From Bacteroidota bacterium (GTDB lineage Bacteria > Bacteroidota > Ignavibacteria > SZUA-365 > JAADGX01), in NCBI GenBank assembly GCA_024276335.1, contig JAJRXL010000475.1:1-5146 (forward strand): a DNA stretch of 5,146 bases, given 5' to 3'. Of this stretch, positions 1 through 5,146 are shown one piece after another (the first letter of the stretch is position 1; every line of letters begins with the position of its first letter). The notes below the pieces were generated by a model. The model had not been told where the DNA came from. It did no database searches and was given only the letters and a program-made list of their open reading frames with translations. The translations under genes and the position numbers were made by a program.

Positions 1-566
1 AGATCAGGCGCGTGTTAAAACGTGGGGTAAACACGGATCAATATACAGGCAGCGTCGAGATAATCGGCGTTGTGTCAGATGGAAGTAGTGTATTTTTTTG
101 CACAACGTTCTCCATCCCCATATCCTCCCCTCTCCAAGATCAATAACGCAGGTGGGGTTTTGGTGTGAAGCGGGCCGGGCTGTTTTACGAAGCCTGACCC
201 GCTTCAAAGGGGGGATTTTGACACTACCCTTTCCGTAATATCACCTTTCATAATCTTTTTAATTCGCCAATTCAACCCGTTGCGAGGGCAAAGACTGGAG
301 ATATCCGCGAATTCGAACAAGATTTCTTCAGCCATAGCCGATGAATGTGCAACGATAACAGACGAACAGATTCTTTATAAATATCCATGCGTTGTCACCT
401 GACCTTTTGCGGCGTACCCGTGCAAGCAGAAATTTGAGCCCTGATTCGCTATAAGAAACTCTTTCATCGCATATATCCGTTGTCCGTTGGGCCCTGGAAT
501 GATACAACCGCGCGTGGAATCAAGAAGAGAGCAGCTTCAACCGAAAATCAAGATGTTCATTCCTTT
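1..566. other. Non-coding flank without a convincing gene
   Basis: I see no recognisable protein in either strand here. Open frames are short, and the longest, a 67-codon minus-strand frame starting at TTG near 207, runs through the hairpin at 167-205 and has no ribosome binding site. Two small minus-strand frames (388 to 272, 38 codons, preceded by AGGTGA; and 335 to 204, 43 codons, ending at the hairpin) are possible but resemble no family I know. The leftward DUF362 gene stops at 567 and no T-rich terminator hairpin is visible just beyond its stop. The stretch is AT-richer than the DUF362 gene, as expected of spacer DNA. It could also hold decayed coding sequence that I cannot identify. 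Confidence 0.5.
167..205. repeat. Strong hairpin (inverted repeat), function unknown
   Basis: GAAGCGGG at 167-174 pairs perfectly with CCCGCTTC at 198-205. Inside it, GGGCT at 177-181 pairs with AGCCT at 191-195 (one G-T pair), leaving a 9-base loop, so the whole forms a two-part stem of about 13 pairs. Neither strand has the T-run expected of an intrinsic terminator: the plus side continues AAAGGGGGG and the minus side ACACCAAAACCCC. The hairpin lies between two 12-base imperfect direct repeats (GGTGGGGTTTTG at 151-162 and GGGGGGATTTTG at 209-220, 10 of 12 identical). It may be a dispersed palindromic repeat, a transcript-end stabiliser or an atypical terminator for a gene off the left edge. 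Confidence 0.6.
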
Positions 567-1544
567 TCACGCCTCGATCTCCCGAAAATCCAGGGCGGAA
601 TAATCCGTTATCCCAAGTCCGCGTTGTTCGGCAAGCGAGAGGTAGGGGAGGTCTTCGACCGCCAGGCCGAAGAACGTTTCGCCGGCGTACGCGTCCACAG
701 CTACCTGGTCGGTGGACACGGCAAGCATCCGGCGCTCTTCCACGTCGGCCAGGTTGCCGCCCTGGGGACCGTTGCGTAGGAGCACCCGGTAGGCGTCGAG
801 CACGGTGAGCGTGGGACGGAGAAAATTGCCTAGGTCGGCGATGCTGTTGTTGATGTCCTGGTGGAGGCGGCTCCGGTTGCCCCCCAGGATGCCGTAGAGG
901 TTTTTCATGCCCAGCGTGGCGCGGGTCAGGCTGTGGTGCTTGGCCACGGGCACGTTGATGACCTTGTCCGCTTCGAGAAACGTGCCGTACACGAGCTGTT
1001 CGCCCAGCATGACGCCACCCATGTTTACCGTCCGATACCGGCTTTGGACGGGCAGCTCGACGTCCGCCCCCGCCTCTTCCGCCGCCTGTGCGATGCCGCT
1101 GCGGTAAAAACACCTCCGGGGATCGTTGCAGGAAACGTCGGTGACGATGACCTTCGCGGCGCCCGCGGCCAAGCATTCCCGGACGAGGACGCGCACGACC
1201 TCGGGATTGGTGTTGGCTGCCTGTTCGGGCACGCGGTCCCATCCGATGTTCGGCTTGACGACGACGGTATCGCCTTTCGAGATGAACGAACTCATGCCGC
1301 CGAATTCCTCAAGGGCGGCGGAGGTAATCCGAACCGGGTTTTCGCCGTGAACCACGACCAGCCGCCCGGGAATATCCTTTATGCGCAAGTCGCGGACCAC
1401 GACCTCGGAGGCGGTTTGACGAAAGGGGAACCGTTCCTGCTCGTGGAGCGCGAACCCCGCTCCCGCGACGACAACGGCCAGCCCTGCAGCTTTGCCTGCG
1501 CGCTCAAGGAATTCACGGCGCGATATGTGAGTGGGTTTTGACAT
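567..1544 (-). CDS. Tat-exported DUF362 domain protein
   Basis: This 325-residue protein belongs to the DUF362 family, whose biochemical role is not established. The N-terminus is a clear twin-arginine signal: S8-R9-R10-E-F-L13, then a hydrophobic stretch of small residues at about 19-32. Folded, possibly cofactor-containing, export to the periplasm is therefore expected. No clean AxA cleavage site is evident, so the segment may remain as an anchor. The DUF362 hallmarks are VVVKPNIGW at 94-102, the segment 197-220 with NVPVAKHH followed by TLGMKNLYG, and STDQVAVDAYA at 277-287. The 4Fe-4S ferredoxin module found in some relatives is absent; cysteines are only at 124, 139 and 145. The ATG start gives the Tat motif its usual position. 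The ribosome binding site is weak, but a good promoter sits 27 bases upstream. The gene is divergent from the copper-type genes and GC-richer than the flanks. Family assignment is firm, function unknown. Confidence 0.93.
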   Translation of the reverse strand: MSKPTHISRREFLERAGKAAGLAVVVAGAGFALHEQERFPFRQTASEVVVRDLRIKDIPGRLVVVHGENPVRITSAALEEFGGMSSFISKGDTVVVKPNIGWDRVPEQAANTNPEVVRVLVRECLAAGAAKVIVTDVSCNDPRRCFYRSGIAQAAEEAGADVELPVQSRYRTVNMGGVMLGEQLVYGTFLEADKVINVPVAKHHSLTRATLGMKNLYGILGGNRSRLHQDINNSIADLGNFLRPTLTVLDAYRVLLRNGPQGGNLADVEERRMLAVSTDQVAVDAYAGETFFGLAVEDLPYLSLAEQRGLGITDYSALDFREIEA

Positions 1545-1570
1545 GTGTATCGTTCTGTCTTTTCACCGTT

Positions 1571-1599
1571 ATAATAGAAATTTTCCTGACATGCGGCAA
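1571..1599 (-). promoter_or_regulatory. Putative sigma70-like promoter of the DUF362 gene
   Basis: Reading leftward, TTGCCG (1599-1594) and TATTAT (1576-1571) are separated by exactly 17 bases. The -10 matches the TATAAT consensus at 5 of 6 positions and the -35 matches at 3 of 6. Transcription would start near 1564, giving a leader of about 20 bases before the ATG at 1544. This is inferred from consensus only; if the host is a Bacteroidota member its main sigma factor prefers different boxes. Confidence 0.4.
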
Positions 1600-1734
1600 G
1601 TATGCCGGGAACGAATGCTTCAGGCGGAAAGGGCGACAACCAATAATAGGAAGTCATTGCGCGCGAGTGTACGAGATAGAGCGGTTTTACGTCGCGGTGG
1701 CTCCCCAATTGTTTCAGCGTAAAAACTTCATTTA

Positions 1735-1763
1735 TTGATTAGTCCTTTATTGAGAGCAATTAT
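1735..1763 (+). promoter_or_regulatory. Weak candidate promoter for the lipoprotein-receptor pair
   Basis: TTGATT at 1735-1740 and AATTAT at 1758-1763 are 17 bases apart, each matching its sigma70 consensus at 4 of 6 positions. The resulting leader would be about 160 bases and would include the hairpin at 1817-1855. A similar alternative is TTGCAA (1781-1786) with TATCTT (1803-1808), 16 bases apart. The region is AT-rich, so chance matches are likely. Confidence 0.2.
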
Positions 1764-1816
1764 ACATCAGGAGTGTTGGTTGCAATTAGAAATCGACTTC
1801 AATATCTTTTTTATGC

Positions 1817-1855
1817 CAGGATTGGCGAAATGACACGAAATCCAGCCAAAACCTG
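1817..1855 (+). repeat. Imperfect hairpin upstream of the lipoprotein gene
   Basis: CAGG at 1817-1820 pairs with CCTG at 1852-1855, and TTGGC at 1822-1826 pairs with GCCAA at 1845-1849. That makes nine pairs with a small internal loop and an 18-base terminal loop. A smaller inverted repeat, AACCG (1868-1872) with CGGTT (1881-1885), follows. No T-run follows either, so they are not intrinsic terminators. They could be an operator or a leader-RNA structure for the downstream pair, or chance. Confidence 0.3.
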
Positions 1856-1927
1856 CCAAGCTGAAAAAACCGGGCTCTGACGGTTCGATGATCTAATTCC
1901 ATAAATGAAGGAAAAAGGGGGTGTTTC

Positions 1928-2722
1928 ATGCATTGCATACGATTTGCTGTCGTGGCTTTTATGTCCGTCATTCTTATGGCTGGTTGTAGTGAAGAGAGCA
2001 CGCAGCCGGTGAATAATGAGAATCCGGAGGAAAGTTTACTGAAAGTCGGAGAAGGAGCAGACCAGGGCTACAAGGTCGAATTGTATTCCGAAAACACCTT
2101 TGCCATTGGGTACCACCGCATATACGTGAAACTGACCAGGACGTCGACACACGCGCTAGTTGACAGAGCGGCGGTTTCCATCATACCGATGATGAACATG
2201 GGGCAAATGAAGCACTCCGCTCCCCATGAAGATCATGAAGGCGTCGCCGCGATCAATGGTCTGTTCCACTGCGCGGTCAACTTTATCATGGCCGGAACGT
2301 GGGAACTACGCGCGAATTTTCGCGACGAAAAAAATGGAACGGTAGGCGAGGTTGCTGTGAACGTCAATGTAGCCGCTGGAAATATGCTGAAATCCGTGGT
2401 GGGAACTGATGGGAAAAATTACTTCATCACCCTGGTGAAACCGGAGAAACCCGTAGTGGGAATGAATGATCTTGAAATCACGGTGCACTATCGCGAAACC
2501 ATGATGTCATTCCCGGCGGTAGAGAACCTGACGGTCAAAATGGAACCGACAATGCCGTCCATGGGACATGGTTCACCCAATAATGTCGATCCGACCCATC
2601 AACAAAACGGGCATTATCTCGGAAAGGTGAATTTCACGATGACCGGTGATTGGCGAGTTGACCTGGATTTCGCGCGTGGCGACTCGCTTCTCCATACCAG
2701 CTTTGATATTACTGTCCCATAA
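1928..2722 (+). CDS. Lipoprotein with two YtkA/FixH-like, probably copper-binding domains
   Basis: This 264-residue envelope lipoprotein probably binds copper. It starts with a signal peptide ending in the lipobox-like LMAG-C20 (Met at -3 is unusual); Ser at +2 fits outer-membrane retention by the E. coli rule. Two tandem copies of an all-beta YtkA/FixH-like domain follow, at about 48-149 and 163-264. They align over P-x-M, a Met/His loop, then G-x-(F/Y), VNF, M, G, W. The first loop carries M88, M89, M91, M94, H96, H100 and H103, with H114-C115 nearby. The second carries M205, M209, M212, H214, H224 and H229. Such Met/His clusters are typical of Cu(I)/Cu(II) ligands, but metal binding is inferred. 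AGGGGG at 1916-1921, six bases before the ATG, can serve as ribosome binding site. The copper-type TonB receptor lies 100 bases downstream in the same direction with no visible terminator, suggesting an operon in which this protein hands metal to or from the receptor. FixH-like membrane topology is absent. Confidence 0.88.
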   Translation: MHCIRFAVVAFMSVILMAGCSEESTQPVNNENPEESLLKVGEGADQGYKVELYSENTFAIGYHRIYVKLTRTSTHALVDRAAVSIIPMMNMGQMKHSAPHEDHEGVAAINGLFHCAVNFIMAGTWELRANFRDEKNGTVGEVAVNVNVAAGNMLKSVVGTDGKNYFITLVKPEKPVVGMNDLEITVHYRETMMSFPAVENLTVKMEPTMPSMGHGSPNNVDPTHQQNGHYLGKVNFTMTGDWRVDLDFARGDSLLHTSFDITVP

Positions 2723-2774
2723 ATTCCGACCCGTGTCGACTGGTGTGCGAGAAACGGTGAATCATAAGAGAAAA

Positions 2775-2810
2775 ATGCTCCAGGCGCAGCGTGACAACGT
2801 ATCTGCGTAG
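2775..2810 (+). other. Possible 11-codon leader ORF before the receptor gene
   Basis: An ATG at 2775, preceded by AAGAG at 2766-2770, opens an 11-codon frame that ends at TAG 2808-2810. It is in the same frame as the receptor gene, whose ATG follows the stop after four codons. The receptor start itself lacks a Shine-Dalgarno sequence, so re-initiation or coupling from this mini-ORF is conceivable. The peptide (MLQAQRDNVSA) has no recognisable function, and an ORF this short could easily be chance. Confidence 0.15.
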
Positions 2811-2822
2811 TATTTCAAACGC

Positions 2823-5033
2823 ATGCTGTATTACCGGATAGTTGCTTTGTTGCTGTTATTCCTTGGGAATATCAGTCTGCTTTCCGCCCAGTCGCTGATA
2901 CGGGGGCGGGTTACGGAAGCTGGTACGGAAGCGCCTGTTCCGTTTGCAAACGTCAAGATTGATAAGACGCAACGGGGTGTTGCCTGCGACAGCAGTGGAT
3001 ATTTTCACCTGTCATTGCCGCCGGGGTCGTATCGTCTCGTTGTTTCTGCGCTAGGTTATGAATCGAGCGTGGAAGAGGTGCGAGTGTCTGAAAAAACCGT
3101 TACCGTATTGAAAGTGTCCCTGGTGCCGGCAGTGATAGCCTTCCCGGATGAAATCGTCGTGTACGGCACGAATCGCGGGGATGCCGAATCCGGCTGGCTC
3201 AACGCCACCGAAGGCGTCATGCGGGACGTGGCCGGTATTTCCATGATTCGGCGGGCGAATTTCGCTCTGGAACCAACCATCAGGGGAATGGATGCAGGTC
3301 GCATCGGCGTGGTGATCGATGGGATGAAAATCTTCGGCGCCTGTGTTGATCGTATGGACCCCGTAACGGCCTACGTGGAGGTTGAAAATCTTGAAAAGCT
3401 GGAAGTCAGCAAGAATTCCCTGGACCTGACCAAGGCGGCCAACATCGGGGGAACCCTCAACATGGTGACCCACAAGGCGGATTTTACACGCCCCTTCCTC
3501 GCGCTGTCGGAAATAGGCTACGAAATGGTCTCCGATCTACGCCGGTACCGGGGCATCGTCAATTATGCGGATTCATCGATCGCCCTTCGCGCAACGGTCT
3601 CGTTTAAGAAATCGGGTGATTTCCGTGCCGGGGGTGGGCAGGTGATCACCGGTTCAGGTTTTGCCAAGAACAACTACAAAATGGACATGTCCCTGAAGCT
3701 TGGGACTGGCCAGCGGCTGGAATTCTCCTTCATCGGCGACAATGCCAGCAACATCGGCTACCCGGTGCTGTTGATGGATGCCACCACCACCAAGTCGCAG
3801 ATTTACCGCCTGGAGCACCACTGGATGAATCCGTTTCGCGGTGTCAAGTCGTTCCGCAGCATGGTATATTTCAACCGCGTCGATCACTGGATGGATGATT
3901 ACGGTCGCGATGTCACGGTGCGCCCGGTTATGCAGAACATGTACATGCCCATGTTCGGCAAAACGCGCACAGTGGGTGTGAACGAGGAATTCTCGCTGGT
4001 CGCGGGCGGCCACCGTCTCAACCTGATTCTTGATTTCTACCGGTTGACCGCTTTCGCGGACATGAAGATGATCAGTGTCCTGCCGGGAGTATCGGACGCC
4101 TACCTGCTTAACCTCGGCGACGTGCTCCTCTACAACGCCGCCGCTGTCGTTGATTACAGCCGTTTGCTGACAGACCGGTTGCGGTTGCGGACGAACCTGC
4201 GCGTGGATTACTCCGACCGCAACCTGCGGAACGAATTCGGCCGCAGGCAACTCGAAGCTTTCTGGGAAACCGGGGATATGCGGCGGAGATTAACGTCCTT
4301 CAGCTTCAGCTCAGCGATCGAATACCGGATCGGCGACTACGGCGCCGTTCAACTCGTCGCGGCCCGGAGCGAGCGGATGCCCAGCCACATCGAGAATTAC
4401 GGCTTCTTCTTGTACAACGTGACCGACGGCTATTTCTATACCGGCAATCCCCTGCTGAAGGCGGAAACCAGTTATCAGGCGGAATTATCGGTGGATTATT
4501 CCCGCCCGGAGCATGATCTTCGAATAAACGTGTACTATAACAATATCCGGAACTACATCAGCGGGGTCATCCAGTCGGAGGAATTCAAGACGTTTGCCAA
4601 TATCTCCTCGGCTTTCATAACCGGGGTGGAGGTAAAGGGCTCCATGGATGTCACACAGAGCCTGAGGATACACGTCTCGGCTGCTTACACCTACGGTCAA
4701 AACCGGGAGTTGAACGAACCACTGCCCTTAATTCCACCCCTGGAAGGGGGACTCGGAATACAGTGGAGTTTGGATCGATTCCGGTTTGCCATCGAATCCC
4801 GCTTCGCCGGCCCCCAGGACCGGATTGCTTCCCGGACCACTCTGGAAGACCGGACCGCGGGATTTATCATTCTGAACCTTCGTGGCCGATTCCGGGCCTG
4901 GGATTTCCTGGACGTCAAGCTGGGCGTCGAGAACCTGCTCGATCACTATTACCACGAGCACTTGAGCGTCAACAACCTGCCGGGACGGGGAAGAAACGTA
5001 TATCTTGGGCTCAACGTCCATTCGGCGGAATGA
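2823..5033 (+). CDS. OprC/NosA-like TonB-dependent copper receptor
   Basis: This 736-residue outer-membrane receptor probably imports copper ions using TonB energy. A Sec signal peptide (about 1-22, ending SAQ) is followed by a carboxypeptidase-regulatory-like beta-sandwich (about 25-100, with GSYRLVVSALGY), a TonB-box-like DEIVVYG (109-115), the plug (about 116-216) and a beta-barrel to the end, which includes GNPLLKAE (541-548), the IPP motif (637-639) and a final-strand NVYLGL. The plug has CxxxM: C174 and M178 in GACVDRMDP. The barrel has HxM: H355 and M357 in VDHWMDDY. OprC of Pseudomonas aeruginosa binds copper through C143, M147, H323 and M325, so the Cys-His spacing is 181 here against 180 there. 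A second HWM (333-335) and a Met-rich stretch (M370, M373, M375, M377) add potential ligands. An in-frame TAG at 2808 leaves 2823 as the only ATG start before the signal peptide; no Shine-Dalgarno sequence precedes it. The C-terminus ends in HSAE rather than an aromatic residue. The TonB receptor call is certain, copper specificity likely. Confidence 0.95.
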   Translation: MLYYRIVALLLLFLGNISLLSAQSLIRGRVTEAGTEAPVPFANVKIDKTQRGVACDSSGYFHLSLPPGSYRLVVSALGYESSVEEVRVSEKTVTVLKVSLVPAVIAFPDEIVVYGTNRGDAESGWLNATEGVMRDVAGISMIRRANFALEPTIRGMDAGRIGVVIDGMKIFGACVDRMDPVTAYVEVENLEKLEVSKNSLDLTKAANIGGTLNMVTHKADFTRPFLALSEIGYEMVSDLRRYRGIVNYADSSIALRATVSFKKSGDFRAGGGQVITGSGFAKNNYKMDMSLKLGTGQRLEFSFIGDNASNIGYPVLLMDATTTKSQIYRLEHHWMNPFRGVKSFRSMVYFNRVDHWMDDYGRDVTVRPVMQNMYMPMFGKTRTVGVNEEFSLVAGGHRLNLILDFYRLTAFADMKMISVLPGVSDAYLLNLGDVLLYNAAAVVDYSRLLTDRLRLRTNLRVDYSDRNLRNEFGRRQLEAFWETGDMRRRLTSFSFSSAIEYRIGDYGAVQLVAARSERMPSHIENYGFFLYNVTDGYFYTGNPLLKAETSYQAELSVDYSRPEHDLRINVYYNNIRNYISGVIQSEEFKTFANISSAFITGVEVKGSMDVTQSLRIHVSAAYTYGQNRELNEPLPLIPPLEGGLGIQWSLDRFRFAIESRFAGPQDRIASRTTLEDRTAGFIILNLRGRFRAWDFLDVKLGVENLLDHYYHEHLSVNNLPGRGRNVYLGLNVHSAE

Positions 5034-5052
5034 GGGTCTCGTTCACGTCAAG

Positions 5053-5082
5053 GATGCAACTGTTTCATTCGTTGCTTGCATC
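5053..5082. repeat. Inverted repeat after the receptor gene, overlapping a -35 box
   Basis: GATGCAA at 5053-5059 and TTGCATC at 5076-5082 are perfect 7-base inverted copies separated by 16 bases. An alternative inner pairing is GCAAC (5056-5060) with GTTGC (5071-5075). No T-run follows, so an intrinsic terminator for the receptor gene is unlikely. The right arm coincides with the -35 box of the promoter candidate at 5076-5104, which would suit a repressor or activator operator. Confidence 0.35.
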
Positions 5083-5104
5083 GTGGTATTATGTCGTGTA
5101 TAAT
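5076..5104 (+). promoter_or_regulatory. Sigma70-like promoter candidate for a gene beyond the window
   Basis: TTGCAT (5076-5081) and a perfect TATAAT (5099-5104) are 17 bases apart. The -35 matches the consensus at 3 of 6 positions. No gene starts between here and the right edge, so the target must lie outside the window, assuming the promoter is real. Confidence 0.45.
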
Positions 5105-5118
5105 GTCGGTTTCCGCTG

Positions 5119-5146
5119 ATGACAATGCTTGAACCGTTTTTATAAT
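5119..5146 (+). promoter_or_regulatory. Second sigma70-like promoter candidate at the right edge
   Basis: ATGACA (5119-5124, 5 of 6 matches to TTGACA) and a perfect TATAAT (5141-5146) are 16 bases apart. With the candidate at 5076-5104 this would be a tandem promoter pair firing rightward out of the window. The window stops at the -10 box, so the start site and the transcript cannot be seen. Confidence 0.45.

Larger units (their letters stand above)
1545..1927. other. Divergent intergenic region, no gene seen
   Basis: This 383-base spacer separates the leftward DUF362 gene from the rightward lipoprotein gene and should carry promoters for both. Frames crossing it are short and lack family features. 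One short frame starts with GTG or TTG near 1773-1776, overlapping or directly after an AGGAG at 1769-1773, and encodes about 34 residues; it resembles nothing known. I found no CsoR-, CueR- or CopY-like copper operator by eye. The parts listed separately are the leftward promoter at 1571-1599, a weak rightward promoter near 1735-1763 and an imperfect hairpin at 1817-1855. Confidence 0.55.

Noticed and set aside
4..207. 67-codon minus-strand frame at the left edge
   Set aside because: It begins with TTG without a ribosome binding site, reads through the strong hairpin and has a basic, low-information composition.
216..231. TTTTGACACTACCC as a possible insertion-sequence terminal repeat
   Set aside because: No matching inverted copy or transposase is present in the window, so the idea cannot be supported.
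520..1242. 240-codon minus-strand frame overlapping DUF362
   Set aside because: Its Arg/Gly/Pro-rich composition is typical of an out-of-frame reading of a GC-rich gene, and it overlaps the real gene on the same strand.
861..1541. Long plus-strand open frame (226 codons) opposite the DUF362 gene
   Set aside because: It is antisense to a gene with clear DUF362 and Tat motifs, has no recognisable domain, and is explained by the GC-rich third codon positions of the true gene.
1786..2001. 71-codon minus-strand frame across the lipoprotein start
   Set aside because: It is antisense to the signal peptide coding region and resembles no family.
3654..4250. 198-codon minus-strand frame within the receptor gene
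   Set aside because: It lies fully antisense to the receptor barrel and has no family features.
4733..4755. CCCCT/AGGGG hairpin-like sequence inside the receptor gene, reminiscent of dispersed repeats
   Set aside because: The segment encodes the PLIPPLEGG stretch, a conserved beta-barrel motif of TonB receptors, so coding constraint explains it.
4763..5119. 118-codon plus-strand frame running past the receptor stop
   Set aside because: Most of it is an out-of-frame reading of the receptor C-terminal region and its tail covers the promoter-like sequences; no start signal or domain is seen.

Overview
This 5.1 kb window looks like bacterial chromosomal DNA. It probably comes from the FCB group (Bacteroidota, Ignavibacteriota, Calditrichota or a relative). 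Three things point there: the large TonB-dependent receptor carries an N-terminal carboxypeptidase-regulatory-like domain, the strong protein-coding starts have weak or absent Shine-Dalgarno sequences, and there is a Met/His-rich YtkA/FixH-type lipoprotein. The phylum is an inference. No rRNA, tRNA, CRISPR array or transposase gene was found.

Layout. Positions 1-566 hold no convincing gene, but contain a strong hairpin (167-205) flanked by short imperfect direct repeats. Positions 567-1544 (minus) encode a Tat-exported DUF362 protein, with a plausible sigma70-like promoter just upstream (1571-1599). A 383-base divergent intergenic region (1545-1927) follows and contains an imperfect hairpin that could lie in the leader of the rightward genes. 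Positions 1928-2722 (plus) encode a lipoprotein made of two tandem YtkA/FixH-like domains, each with a Met/His-rich loop. After 100 bases, positions 2823-5033 (plus) encode a 736-residue TonB-dependent outer-membrane receptor. Positions 5034-5146 contain an inverted repeat and two good sigma70-like promoter candidates pointing to a gene beyond the window.

How the genes may work together. The receptor carries a plug-domain CxxxM (C174, M178) and a barrel HxM (H355, M357). That is the residue combination and near-identical spacing of the copper site known from Pseudomonas OprC/NosA receptors. The lipoprotein upstream, in the same direction and with no visible terminator between them, carries two candidate copper-binding loops. 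The best reading is a two-gene copper acquisition (or copper-sensing and handling) unit: an outer-membrane copper importer plus a lipid-anchored metal-binding partner. The DUF362 gene is divergent and has no demonstrated link to copper; family members are functionally uncharacterised.
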